Source of the DNA: RYN-230 sp036497945 | GTDB lineage: Bacteria > Actinomycetota > Actinomycetes > Streptosporangiales > Streptosporangiaceae | Length of the DNA stretch: 64,000 nt | Direction: 5' to 3' | NCBI GenBank assembly: GCA_036497945.1 | Contig: DASXIN010000180.1 | Span: forward strand, 23,686-87,685 | Shown: piece by piece, positions 40,706 through 49,442 of the stretch | How positions within the stretch are numbered: position 1 is the stretch's first letter | Layout: each line of letters starts with the position of its first letter | Position numbers and translations under genes: made by a program | The notes under the pieces: model-generated | What the model was told of the DNA's origin: nothing | Seen by the model: the letters and a program-made list of their open reading frames with translations, nothing else | Databases searched by the model: none

Positions 40706-41774
40706 CTTGAGCGTCCTGCGCAGCCTGGAGAGCGAGAAGGACATCTCGATGGAGCTGGCCATCAAGGCCATCGAGGATGCCCTGCTGGTCGCCTACCACC
40801 GCACCGACGGCGCCGCTCCCACCGCCCGGGTGGAGATCGACCGCCAGACCGGGCACGTCACGGTGTGGGCCACCGAGCCTGGCGAGGAAGGCAGCCCGGC
40901 CCGGGAATACGACGACACGCCGGACGGTTTCGGTCGTATCGCCGCGACCACGGCCCGCCAGGTGATCCTGCAGCGGCTGCGCGACGCCGAGGACGAGCTG
41001 ACCTTCGGCGAGTACGCCGGCCGCGAGGGCGACATCGTGGCCGGGGTGATCCAGCAGGGCAAGGATCCCAAGGCGGTGCTGGTCGACCTGGGCAAGATCG
41101 AAGCGATCCTGCCGCCGACCGAGCAGGTACCGGGGGAGCGTTACGCGCACGGCGAACGGCTCCGCTGCTACGTGCTGCGCGTGCACAAGGGCTACCGTGG
41201 CCCGTCGATCACCCTGTCCCGCACCCATCCCAACCTGGTGAAGAAGCTGTTCGCCCTGGAGGTGCCGGAGATCGCCTCCGGTGCGGTGGACATCGTGGCC
41301 ATCGCCCGGGAGGCCGGTCACCGGACCAAGATCGCGGTCAGCTCGCGTCAGTCCGGGGTGAATGCCAAGGGCGCCTGCATCGGGCCGATGGGCAGCCGGG
41401 TGCGGAACGTGATGACCGAGCTGCACGGCGAGAAGATCGACATCGTGGACTTCTCCGACGAGTCGGCCCAGTTCGTGGCCAACGCGCTGTCCCCGGCCCG
41501 GGTGCTGCGGGTCAACGTGGTGGATCCGCAGGCCAGGATCGCCCAGGTGATCGTGCCCGACTACCAGCTCTCGCTGGCCATCGGCAAAGAGGGGCAGAAC
41601 GCCCGTCTCGCCGCGCGGCTGACCGGATGGAAGATCGACATCCAGCCGGACAACCCGGCCGGGGCGCGGGCCCCAGGTGACGCCCCCGGCGGGCAGCCTG
41701 GCGCGGCGGAACCGGATCGCCCGGCGGGCGCGGCCGGAACTGGGCGCGGTGTCGCCGACGCGCCGACGAGGTAA
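40695..41774 (+). CDS. nusA: Transcription termination/antitermination protein NusA
   Basis: 359 residues, the short actinobacterial form without C-terminal acidic repeats. The N-terminal polymerase-binding domain is MDIDLSVLRSLESEKDISMELAIKAIEDALLVAYHR. S1 follows (GEYAGREGDIVAGVIQQ), KH1 (GPSITLSRTHPNLVKKLFALEVPEI), and KH2 (GPMGSRVRNVMTELHGEKIDIVDF and LAIGKEGQNARLAARLTGWKIDI). NusA binds RNA polymerase and nascent RNA and modulates pausing and termination. A Pro/Gly-rich tail ends the protein. Confidence 0.97.
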   Translation: MDIDLSVLRSLESEKDISMELAIKAIEDALLVAYHRTDGAAPTARVEIDRQTGHVTVWATEPGEEGSPAREYDDTPDGFGRIAATTARQVILQRLRDAEDELTFGEYAGREGDIVAGVIQQGKDPKAVLVDLGKIEAILPPTEQVPGERYAHGERLRCYVLRVHKGYRGPSITLSRTHPNLVKKLFALEVPEIASGAVDIVAIAREAGHRTKIAVSSRQSGVNAKGACIGPMGSRVRNVMTELHGEKIDIVDFSDESAQFVANALSPARVLRVNVVDPQARIAQVIVPDYQLSLAIGKEGQNARLAARLTGWKIDIQPDNPAGARAPGDAPGGQPGAAEPDRPAGAAGTGRGVADAPTR

Positions 41775-41787
41775 GCTTGCGTAGACC

Positions 41788-42141
41788 ATGGCCAGTCGGT
41801 CCCTGGGGCCGGTGCGGCCCGCGCCTGCGGTTCGCACCTGTGTAGGCTGCAGGGCACGTGCGGCTAAATCTGATTTGCTGCGCTTGGTGGCAGCCGGGGG
41901 CGATATCGTTCCCGACCCACAGGCGCGGCTGCCCGGCCGGGGCGCGTATCTGCATCCCAGCCAGGAATGCTTCGAACTGGCGCAGCGCCGCAGGGCACTC
42001 CCGCGGGCGCTGCGCCGGCCGGCCCCGTTGGGTACCGGCAGGCTCGCGGGCTACCTGGCGGAGCCGGGCGACGAGTCAGCGGGTCGCACAGGCAGGTTGG
42101 AAGGAACGGCAGCAGTGCCGGGAAAGCGGGATCAGTTGTGA
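41788..42141 (+). CDS. ylxR: YlxR-family RNA-binding protein
   Basis: 117 residues. The DUF448/YlxR fold is recognised by RTCVGCRARAAKSDLLRLVAAGG, LPGRGAYLHPSQECFELAQRRRALPRALR. The GRGAYLHP motif is diagnostic. These small proteins bind nucleic acid and, in other bacteria, modulate RNase P activity. The gene lies between nusA and infB, as is usual. The C-terminal 30 residues are specific to this lineage. Confidence 0.95.
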   Translation: MASRSLGPVRPAPAVRTCVGCRARAAKSDLLRLVAAGGDIVPDPQARLPGRGAYLHPSQECFELAQRRRALPRALRRPAPLGTGRLAGYLAEPGDESAGRTGRLEGTAAVPGKRDQL

Positions 42142-42256
42142 TGAGCGCGCGATGAGAACGCGGCGATGAGAACCCGAAACTGAGGCCGTCCGGAGCACGC
42201 GCTGCCCCGGATCGGCCACGATGGCCCGGAGGAGACCGGGCCGAAGAGGGAGCGCA

Positions 42257-45200
42257 GTGGCGAAGGTCCGGGTATACGAACTCGCGAAGGAGTTCGGGGT
42301 AGAGAGCAAGGTCGTGATGGCCAAGCTCCAGGAAATGGGCGAGTTCGTCCGTTCGGCGTCCTCCACGATCGAGGCGCCTGTAGTTCGCAGACTTAAAGAT
42401 GACTTCGGCGGCCAGAGCCCGAAGAGCCAGGGCAGGCGGCCGCAGGGCCAGCCTGGGGCGGCTCCGGCCGGCCAGGCGACCGACGGCAATGGCAGCCGTC
42501 CGGCACCGCGGCCCGGGCCAGCCCGGCCGCAGGCCCCGGCGCCGGCCCCCAGCCCGTCGGCTGGTCCCGGCCCGCAGGCGGCGGCCCCGCCCGCGGCTAG
42601 CCCGTCGGCCACCCCTGCCCCGGCCCCGTCGGCCGGCCAGGGGCCCCGCCCCGGCGCCACGCGCCCGGCCGGGGCAGTCCCGCGCGCCCCGGTTCCGCCG
42701 GTGCCCACCGGCGCCGCGCCGGCCAGCCCGGCCGCGCCGCCGCAGCGTGGCCCGGTACCCGGCCCGCGACCGCCCGCGCCGCGGACCGGTCCCGGCCAGG
42801 GCGGCTCGGGTCAAGGCGGCTCGGGTCAGGGTGGGCCGCGGCCGGCCCCGCCCCGGCCTGGTACCCGTGGCGGCCCCCGGCCGGGGCCCCGCCCGGGCAA
42901 CAACCCATTCGCCCCGGTCGCGTCCGGCATGGGCTCGGCGCCGCGGAACGCACCGCGTCCCGGCCAGCCTGGCCCGGGTGGTCCCGGGGCCCCGGGGTCG
43001 ACCGGTCAGGGCGGTCCCCGGCCGGGCGCGCCGCGCCCGCCCGGTTCGCGCGGTCCTGGCCGCCCCAGCCCGGCTGACCTGGCCCGGCCCGGCGGCCCGC
43101 GGCCCAGCCCGAGCAACATGCCGCCCCGGCCCGCCCGTGGCCCGGGCGGTCCCGGCGGTGGTCCCAGCCGCGGCGGCCCCGGTGGCGGTCCCGGCGCGGG
43201 CCGTCCCGGCGGTGGCCGTGGTGGCCCCGGCGCGGGTGCGTCCCGGCCCGGTGGTGGCGGCGGCACTGGTCCCCGTCCCGGCCTGGGCGGCGGTGGCGGC
43301 GGTGGCCGCCCCGGTGGCGGCGGTGGCCGTGGCCGCAGTGGCACCCAGGGTGCGTTCGGCCGCCCCGGTGGCCGGCCGTCCCAGCGGCGCAAGTCACGCA
43401 AGCAGCGCCGCCAGGAGTTCGACAACATGCAGGCGCCGGCCATCGGCGGGGTGCAGATCCCGCGCGGCAATGGCCAGGTGATCCGGCTGTCCCGGGGTGC
43501 CTCGCTGAGTGACTTCGCGGACAAGATCGGGGTGAACCCGGCGTCGCTGGTCCAGGTGCTGTTCCACCTGGGCGAGATGGTGACGGCCACCCAGTCGGTG
43601 AACGACGAGACCCTGCAGTTGCTGGGGGCCGAGCTCAACTACAACGTCCAGGTGGTCTCCCCGGAGGAAGAGGACCGGGAGCTGCTGGAGTCGTTCGACA
43701 TCGAGTTCGGCGAGGACGAGGGCGGCGAGGAGGCCCTGGCCCCCAGACCGCCGGTGGTCACCGTGATGGGTCATGTCGACCACGGCAAGACCAGGCTGCT
43801 CGACGCGATCCGGCACACCAACGTCGCGGCCCGCGAGGCGGGCGGCATCACCCAGCACATCGGTGCCTACCAGGTCACCACCGAGGTGGACAGCCAGGAG
43901 CGCAAGATCACGTTCATCGACACTCCTGGTCACGAGGCGTTCACCGCGATGCGCGCGCGTGGCGCGGAAACCACCGACCTGGTGGTGCTCGTGGTCGCCG
44001 CGGACGACGGCGTGAAGCCGCAGACCACCGAGGCGCTCAACCACGCCCAGGCGGCCGGGGTGCCGATCGTGGTGGCCGTGAACAAGATCGACAAGGAGGG
44101 TGCGGATCCGGCGCGGGTGCGCTCCCAGCTCACCGAGTACGGCCTGGTGGCCGAGGAGTTCGGCGGCACCACGCTGTTCGTGGACGTGTCCGCGCGGCAG
44201 GGCATCGGCATCGAGGACTTGCTCGAGGCGGTCGTCCTGACCGCGGATGCCGAGCTGGACCTGCGGGCCAACCCGGATCAGCAGGGTCAGGGCGTGGCCA
44301 TCGAGGCGCACCTGGACCGCGGCCGCGGCCCGGTGGCGACCGTCCTCGTGCAGCGTGGCACGCTGCACGTCGGCGACTCCATCGTCGCGGGCGAGGCGTT
44401 CGGCCGGGTCCGGGCGCTGCTCGACGAGAACGGCGCCTCGGTGCCGGACGCGCCCCCGTCGCGCCCGGTGCTGGTGCTCGGCCTCACCGCCGTGCCCGAC
44501 GCCGGCGACAGCTTCCTGGTGGTCAACGACGACCGGGTGGCCCGGCAGATCGCCGAGCGCCGCGAGGCCAGGGAGCGCAACGCCATGTTCGCCCAGCGGC
44601 GGCCCCGGGTCACGCTGGAGGATCTGGAGTCCGCGCTCAAGTCCGGCGAGCGGGAAGAGCTGCTGCTCATCATCAAGGGCGACGTGTCCGGGTCGGTGGA
44701 GGCCCTGGAGGACGCGCTGCTCAAGATCGATGTCGGCGAAGAGGTCAGCCTGCGGGTCATCGGCCGCGGTGTCGGCGCCATCACCCAGGACGACGTGAAC
44801 CTGGCCATCGCCTCCGAGGCGGTGATCGTGGGCTTCAACGTCCGTCCGGCGGGCCGGGCCGGTGAGCTGGCTCAGCGCGAGGGCGTGGACATCCGCTACT
44901 ACTCGGTCATCTACCAGGCGATCGAGGAGATCGAGGCGGCCCTCAAGGGCCTGCTCAAGCCCGAGTTCGAGGAGGCCCAGCTGGGCACGGCGGAGGTCCG
45001 CGAGGTCTTCCGAGTGCCGCGGGTCGGCAACGTGGCCGGCTGCCTGGTCCGCTCCGGCACGATCAACCGGAGCAGCAAGGCACGGGTGATCCGGGACGGC
45101 GTGGTGATCTCGGACAACCTGACCGTGGAGTCGCTGCGCCGGTTCAAGGACGACGTGACCGAGGTCCGTGAGGGCTACGAGTGCGGTATCGGTGTCGGCT

Positions 45201-45265
45201 ACAACGACATCCGGGTCGAGGACGTCATCGAGACGTTCGAGATGCGCGAGAAGCCACGGGAGTAG
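42257..45265 (+). CDS. infB: Translation initiation factor IF-2
   Basis: 1002 residues from GTG 42257. The first IF2-N domain (AKVRVYELAKEFGVESKVVMAKLQEMG) is followed by a very long Pro/Gly/Ala/Arg-rich linker (about 55-378) that turns Gly-rich before RRKSRKQRRQEFDN. A second IF2-N (VIRLSRGASLSDFADKIG) precedes the GTPase domain: G1 GHVDHGKT near 505, G3 DTPGHEAF, and G4 NKID. C-terminal domains (GDVSGSVEALEDAL, VRSGTINRSSKARVIRDGV) complete the factor that places initiator tRNA. The linker is longer and more repetitive than in most bacteria, a common actinobacterial feature. Confidence 0.97.
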   Translation: MAKVRVYELAKEFGVESKVVMAKLQEMGEFVRSASSTIEAPVVRRLKDDFGGQSPKSQGRRPQGQPGAAPAGQATDGNGSRPAPRPGPARPQAPAPAPSPSAGPGPQAAAPPAASPSATPAPAPSAGQGPRPGATRPAGAVPRAPVPPVPTGAAPASPAAPPQRGPVPGPRPPAPRTGPGQGGSGQGGSGQGGPRPAPPRPGTRGGPRPGPRPGNNPFAPVASGMGSAPRNAPRPGQPGPGGPGAPGSTGQGGPRPGAPRPPGSRGPGRPSPADLARPGGPRPSPSNMPPRPARGPGGPGGGPSRGGPGGGPGAGRPGGGRGGPGAGASRPGGGGGTGPRPGLGGGGGGGRPGGGGGRGRSGTQGAFGRPGGRPSQRRKSRKQRRQEFDNMQAPAIGGVQIPRGNGQVIRLSRGASLSDFADKIGVNPASLVQVLFHLGEMVTATQSVNDETLQLLGAELNYNVQVVSPEEEDRELLESFDIEFGEDEGGEEALAPRPPVVTVMGHVDHGKTRLLDAIRHTNVAAREAGGITQHIGAYQVTTEVDSQERKITFIDTPGHEAFTAMRARGAETTDLVVLVVAADDGVKPQTTEALNHAQAAGVPIVVAVNKIDKEGADPARVRSQLTEYGLVAEEFGGTTLFVDVSARQGIGIEDLLEAVVLTADAELDLRANPDQQGQGVAIEAHLDRGRGPVATVLVQRGTLHVGDSIVAGEAFGRVRALLDENGASVPDAPPSRPVLVLGLTAVPDAGDSFLVVNDDRVARQIAERREARERNAMFAQRRPRVTLEDLESALKSGEREELLLIIKGDVSGSVEALEDALLKIDVGEEVSLRVIGRGVGAITQDDVNLAIASEAVIVGFNVRPAGRAGELAQREGVDIRYYSVIYQAIEEIEAALKGLLKPEFEEAQLGTAEVREVFRVPRVGNVAGCLVRSGTINRSSKARVIRDGVVISDNLTVESLRRFKDDVTEVREGYECGIGVGYNDIRVEDVIETFEMREKPRE

Positions 45266-45292
45266 GACGCCACGGCTAGCTGACCGAACCGG

Positions 45293-45589
45293 ATGTACGT
45301 GGGTGCCCTGACGCTGGATGTGCTGCTCGGCGATGTGCGGTCGCTGAAGCAGAAGAGGTCGGCGGTGGCCTCGGTAGTTGCCGAGGTCCACCGCCGACAT
45401 CCAGGCGTCTCGGTGGCCGAAACCGGGTACACCGGTCTGCATCGCCGGGCCGAAATCGGGGTAGCGATAGTGTCCTCGACGGCCGCGCACGCCGTCGAGG
45501 TGCTCGAGGCCTGCGAGCGCCTGGTGGCGGCGCGCCCCGACATCGAGCTGCTGTCCGCGCGGCAGCGGCTGCTGACCGAGGAGGAGTGA
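45293..45589 (+). CDS. DUF503 (YlxP-like) protein
   Basis: 98 residues. MYVGALTLDVLLGDVRSLKQKRSAVASVVAEVHRRHPGVSVAETG (in parts) and RRAEIGVAIVSSTAAHAVEVLEACERLV are typical. The gene lies between infB and rbfA as in many Gram-positive bacteria. Function is not established; ribosome or translation involvement is inferred from its place. The stop is seven bases before the rbfA ATG. Confidence 0.94.
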   Translation: MYVGALTLDVLLGDVRSLKQKRSAVASVVAEVHRRHPGVSVAETGYTGLHRRAEIGVAIVSSTAAHAVEVLEACERLVAARPDIELLSARQRLLTEEE

Positions 45590-45596
45590 GCGAGCC

Positions 45597-46046
45597 ATGG
45601 TGGATCAAGCCCGGGCACGGAAGCTCTCCGACCGGATCGCCCAGATCGTGGCGGAAATGCTGGAGTGGCGGATCAAGGATCCGCGGCTCGGCTTCGTTAC
45701 GGTGACCGAGGCCCGGCTCACCGGGGACCTGCGCGAGGCGACCGTCTTCTACACGGTATACGGGTCAGAAGAGGAACGCGCGGCCAGCGCGGCCGGGCTG
45801 GCCAGTGCGACCGGGGTGATCCGGTCCGAGGTCGGCCGGCAGACCGGGCTCAAGCACACGCCGTCCATCACGTTCGTGCCGGACACCCTCCCGGAGGGGG
45901 CACGGCGGATGGAGGACCTGGTGGCCCAGGCCCGCGAGGCGGACGCCCGGCTGGCCGGCGTGCGTGAAGGTGCGGTGCCCGCCGGTGACCCGGACCCGTA
46001 CCGGGAACCGCCGGGGAGCGCGGACGCCGCCGATGCTGACGCTTAG
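45597..46046 (+). CDS. rbfA: 30S ribosome-binding factor A
   Basis: 149 residues. A KH-like cold-adaptation and 16S-maturation factor. VDQARARKLSDRIAQIVAEML, IKDPRLGFVTVTEARLTGDLREATVFYTV, and GLKHTPSITFVPDTLPEGARRMEDLVAQARE carry the family pattern. The C-terminal 25 residues are acidic and Pro/Asp-rich. It is cotranscribed with the genes either side. Confidence 0.96.
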   Translation: MVDQARARKLSDRIAQIVAEMLEWRIKDPRLGFVTVTEARLTGDLREATVFYTVYGSEEERAASAAGLASATGVIRSEVGRQTGLKHTPSITFVPDTLPEGARRMEDLVAQAREADARLAGVREGAVPAGDPDPYREPPGSADAADADA

Positions 46047-46103
46047 CGATCTTCTGGGCGGAACCCGCGCCGCCCGTGATCACGGCGCGGGATACTCTGC
46101 GAC

Positions 46104-47102
46104 GTGACTGAGCTCGCCGCGGCGCAGGCCAAAGTAGCGTCCCTGCTGGCCGGGGCGGACGAGGTCTGCCTGGCCTGTCACGTCCGCCCGGATGCCGACG
46201 CACTCGGTTCCATGCTCGCCCTGGCGCACGCGCTGCGGGCACCCGGGCAGCGGCCGCGGCGGGTCACCGCGTCGTTCGGCGACCAGCCGTTCGAGGTCCC
46301 GGAGATCCTCCGCTTCCTGCCCGGGCTGGACCTGCTCAGCCCGCCGCAGGCCTACCCGGACCGCCCGGAGCTGATGGTCACCTTCGACGTGGGCAGCATC
46401 GACCGGCTCGGCCTGCTGGCTGGCCCGGCCGCGCGGGCCGGTGAACTGGTGGTCATCGACCACCACGCGTCCAATACCAGGTTCGGCACCATCCACCTGG
46501 TCGACCCGGCCGCCGCGGCCACCGCCATCCTGGTGCTCGACCTGATCGACACCATGGACATCGAGCTGACCACGGACATCGCGCTCGGCTTGTACGCCGG
46601 GCTGGTCACCGACACCGGCTCGTTCAAGTTCTCCGCCACCACCCCGGCCGTGCACCTGGTGGCGGCACGGCTGCTCGGCACCGGGATCGAACCGGGCGCG
46701 GTAGCCCGGCAGTTGTGGGACCGGGCCCCGTTCAGCTATCTGGGCCTGCTCTCCGACGTGCTGGCCCGGGCCACCCTGGAACCGGCCGCGGCCGGTGGCC
46801 ACGGTCTGGTGTGGACCACCATCGGCTGCGCGGACCGGGCCAGGCACGGGCTGAGCCTGGACGCCGTCGAGTCGGTGATCGACGTGGTCCGCCGCACCGA
46901 CGAGGCGGACGTCGCGGTCGTGCTCAAGCAGTCCGACGACGGGCTGTGGCAGCTGTCGGCCCGGTCCAAGGGTGCGGTGGACGTGGGCCGGGCCTGCGCC
47001 AGGCTGGGCGGCGGCGGGCACCGCAACGCGGCCGGGTTCACCGCCGCGGGCGCCCCGGACGAGGCGCTGGCGCAGCTGCGCCCCCTGCTGGCGGAGGACT
47101 AG
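46104..47102 (+). CDS. nrnA: DHH-family phosphoesterase (NrnA-like oligoribonuclease / pAp phosphatase)
   Basis: 332 residues. The DHH motifs are CHVRPDADALGSMLALA, TFDVGSIDRLGLL, VIDHHASNTRFG and GLVTDTGSFKFS. The C-terminal DHHA1 domain ends with GGGGHRNAAGF. The enzyme degrades 2-5-base RNA fragments and dephosphorylates pAp with manganese. It is often found between rbfA and truB. GTG start at 46104. GGAGG near its end serves the next gene. Confidence 0.94.
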   Translation: MTELAAAQAKVASLLAGADEVCLACHVRPDADALGSMLALAHALRAPGQRPRRVTASFGDQPFEVPEILRFLPGLDLLSPPQAYPDRPELMVTFDVGSIDRLGLLAGPAARAGELVVIDHHASNTRFGTIHLVDPAAAATAILVLDLIDTMDIELTTDIALGLYAGLVTDTGSFKFSATTPAVHLVAARLLGTGIEPGAVARQLWDRAPFSYLGLLSDVLARATLEPAAAGGHGLVWTTIGCADRARHGLSLDAVESVIDVVRRTDEADVAVVLKQSDDGLWQLSARSKGAVDVGRACARLGGGGHRNAAGFTAAGAPDEALAQLRPLLAED

Positions 47103-47105
47103 CCG

Positions 47106-48077
47106 GTGCCGTGCCAGCCCGGGGGGACGACCCCCCGGAACCCCCCGACCGCCGCTCCGCGCCGGGCGGCGGCAAGCCGCCGCGACAAGGGATCCGCGCG
47201 GCCCGGCGGGCTAATGGTGATCGACAAGCCAGCTGGGTTGACCTCGCACGACGTGGTGGCCCGGGTGCGCCGCCTGGCTGGCACCCGCCGGGTCGGGCAC
47301 GCCGGGACGCTGGACCCGATGGCCACCGGCGTGCTGGTCGTCGGGCTGGAGAAGGCCACCCGGCTGCTCGGCCATCTCGCCCTCAGCGACAAGGAGTACC
47401 TGGCCACCGTCCGGCTGGGCGCCAGCAGCGACACCGGCGACGCCGAGGGCACGATCGTGCCCGGCGCCCCGGCGGCCGGCCTGGGCATCGACGCGGTGCG
47501 CGCCGCCGCGGCCGCGCTGACCGGGCCGATCCAGCAGGTGCCGCCGGCCGTCAGCGCGATCAAGGTGGGCGGCAAGCGGGCCTACCAGCTGGCCCGGGAG
47601 GGGTCGCCGCCGGAGCTGCCGCCGCGCCAGGTCACCGTGTGGTCGTTCGCCGTGCACGCCGTCCGGCCGGCCGGTGACCTGCTGGATGCCGACGTGACCG
47701 TGCGCTGCTCCAGCGGCACCTACATCCGGGCGCTGGCCCGGGACATGGGCGAGGCGCTGGGCGTCGGCGGCTACCTCACCATGCTGCACCGGACCCGGGT
47801 GGGCCCGTACGACCTGAGCGTCGCGCACACCCTGGACGAACTGGACCAGATGGCGCCCGCGCTGCCGGTGCTGCCGCTGGCTGAGGCGGCCGCGGCGGCC
47901 TTCCCGGCCCGGCGGCTGACCGAGGCTGAGGCACGCTCGCTGGCGCACGGCGGTCGGCTGGCCGGGCTCGGCGAGCACACCGGCCCGGTCGCGGCGTTCG
48001 GCCCGGATGGGGTTCTGATCGCCCTGGTGCAGGAGCGGGACGGCCAGGCCCGCCCGCTCGCCGTCTTCGTCCCCTAG
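47106..48077 (+). CDS. truB: tRNA pseudouridine(55) synthase TruB
   Basis: 323 residues from GTG 47106, eight bases after GGAGG. The catalytic motif is GTRRVGHAGTLDPMATGVLVVG (Asp in the TLDP segment). Other family motifs are GLMVIDKPAGLTSHDVV, QVPPAVSAIKVGGKRAYQLAREG, CSSGTYIRALARDMGE and GGYLTMLHRTRVGPYDL. It makes psi-55 in the T-loop of tRNAs. The first 35 residues are not conserved and include a GC inverted-repeat element (47120-47136), so ATG 47214 is a second possible start, but the better ribosome site favours 47106. Confidence 0.95.
   Translation: MPCQPGGTTPRNPPTAAPRRAAASRRDKGSARPGGLMVIDKPAGLTSHDVVARVRRLAGTRRVGHAGTLDPMATGVLVVGLEKATRLLGHLALSDKEYLATVRLGASSDTGDAEGTIVPGAPAAGLGIDAVRAAAAALTGPIQQVPPAVSAIKVGGKRAYQLAREGSPPELPPRQVTVWSFAVHAVRPAGDLLDADVTVRCSSGTYIRALARDMGEALGVGGYLTMLHRTRVGPYDLSVAHTLDELDQMAPALPVLPLAEAAAAAFPARRLTEAEARSLAHGGRLAGLGEHTGPVAAFGPDGVLIALVQERDGQARPLAVFVP
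47120..47136. repeat. CGGGGGGACGACCCCCC repeat, copy 1
   Basis: A 17-base near-palindrome identical to the copy at 49251-49267; both are followed by C-rich tracts ending in ACCCCC. Each lies just after a stop codon (nrnA here, the DAHP synthase there). It resembles the GC-rich dispersed repeats known from Streptomyces intergenic regions. Confidence 0.6.
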
Positions 48078-48147
48078 CGAGTGGCGCGGCCAGAGTCACC
48101 CGCGCTGGTCCGGCAGAATGGGGGGCGGACTTCTCGAGGAGGGCGTG

Positions 48148-49245
48148 ATGCCGCACACCAGCGATACCCGGGTGGCCGGCTACGAGCCGCTGCTGTCACC
48201 GGCTGGGCTGCTGGACGAACTCCCGCTGAGCAGCGCGGCCGAGGGCTTGGTCGAGCAGTCCCGGGCCGAGGTGCGCGCGGTGCTGGACGGCGCGGACGAC
48301 CGGCTGCTGGTGGTAGCCGGGCCGTGCTCGGTGCATGACCCGGCGGCGGGGCTGGACTACGCCCGCCGCCTGGCCGGCCTGCGTGACTCGCTGGCCGGCG
48401 ATCTGCTCATCGTGATGCGGGTCTACTTCGAGAAGCCGCGCACGGTGACCGGCTGGAAAGGCCTGATCAACGACCCGGGCATGGACGGCAGCCACGACGT
48501 GCACCGCGGCCTGCGGCTGGCCCGGCGCTTCCTGCTCGACGTGACCGGCCTGGGGCTGCCGGTGGGCTGCGAGTGGCTGGACCCGATCACCCCGCAGTAC
48601 ATCGCGGACAGCGTGACCTGGGGGGCCATCGGGGCGCGCACCACGGAGAGCCAGGTGCACCGGCAGCTGGCCTCCGGCCTGTCCATGCCGGTCGGCTTCA
48701 AGAACGGGACCGACGGGGACATCGGCGTCGCGGTCGATGCCTGCCGGGCCGCCGCTACCGGGCACACCTTTTTCGGGGTCACCCGGGCGGGCGCGGCGGC
48801 CGTGGTCACCACGATGGGCAACCCGGACTGTCACGTCATCCTGCGCGGCGGCCGGCCCGGACCGAACTACCAGGCCGGGCAGGTCGGCGCGGCGCTGGAA
48901 CGGATCGCCGGGGCCGGGCTGGCCCGGCGGGTGATGGTGGACGCCAGCCACGGCAACAGCGGCAAGGACCACCGCCGCCAGCCCGCCGTGGCCGCCGACC
49001 TGGCCCGCCAGGTCGGCGGCGGCGAGCCGGGCATCATCGGGGTCATGCTGGAGAGCTTCCTGCTGGCCGGGCGGCAGGACCCGGGCGATCCGGCCGGGCT
49101 GGCCTACGGGCAGAGCGTCACCGATGCGTGCCTGGACTTCGACACCACCGCGGACGTGCTGCGCGGCCTGGCCGACGCGGTCCGCCGCCGCCGCGCCAGC
49201 GTCATCCCCACCACCATCGGCCAGGCCACCGCATCCGCGCAGTAA
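48148..49245 (+). CDS. Class I (AroG/F/H-type) 3-deoxy-7-phosphoheptulonate synthase
   Basis: 365 residues from ATG 48148, behind GGAGGGC. It condenses PEP and erythrose-4-phosphate, the first step to aromatic amino acids. LLVVAGPCSVHDPAAGLDYA, VMRVYFEKPRTVTGWKGLINDPGMDGS in parts, GARTTESQVHRQLASGLSMPVGFKNGTDG, ILRGG and VMVDASHGNSGKDH are the type I-alpha motifs. Most actinobacteria rely on the class II enzyme, so this is probably an extra isozyme, perhaps for secondary metabolism. The gene is inserted between truB and ribF, where other actinobacteria usually have none. Confidence 0.95.
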   Translation: MPHTSDTRVAGYEPLLSPAGLLDELPLSSAAEGLVEQSRAEVRAVLDGADDRLLVVAGPCSVHDPAAGLDYARRLAGLRDSLAGDLLIVMRVYFEKPRTVTGWKGLINDPGMDGSHDVHRGLRLARRFLLDVTGLGLPVGCEWLDPITPQYIADSVTWGAIGARTTESQVHRQLASGLSMPVGFKNGTDGDIGVAVDACRAAATGHTFFGVTRAGAAAVVTTMGNPDCHVILRGGRPGPNYQAGQVGAALERIAGAGLARRVMVDASHGNSGKDHRRQPAVAADLARQVGGGEPGIIGVMLESFLLAGRQDPGDPAGLAYGQSVTDACLDFDTTADVLRGLADAVRRRRASVIPTTIGQATASAQ

Positions 49246-49250
49246 CCGTC

Positions 49251-49267
49251 CGGGGGGACGACCCCCC
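49251..49267. repeat. CGGGGGGACGACCCCCC repeat, copy 2
   Basis: Identical to copy 1 over 17 bases, and starting six bases past the DAHP synthase stop. The rest of the 49246-49442 spacer also carries a short hairpin, CACCCC-TGC-GGGGTG near 49301-49315, and no recognisable gene. Confidence 0.6.
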
Positions 49268-49442
49268 TGGACCCCCGGGATATCTGGGCCCCGCGAGACA
49301 CCCCTGCGGGGTGCCTCCCGTGCCCAGAGAGATGGTGCTGGCCGAGGCCTCTGCTGCACTGGCCGCGGCTGCGGCATGGCAGTCTTGGGTGTGCGGGGCA
49401 TCGGCCACGGGGAGCACGCCGACGGATCGAAGGAGCAGCACT

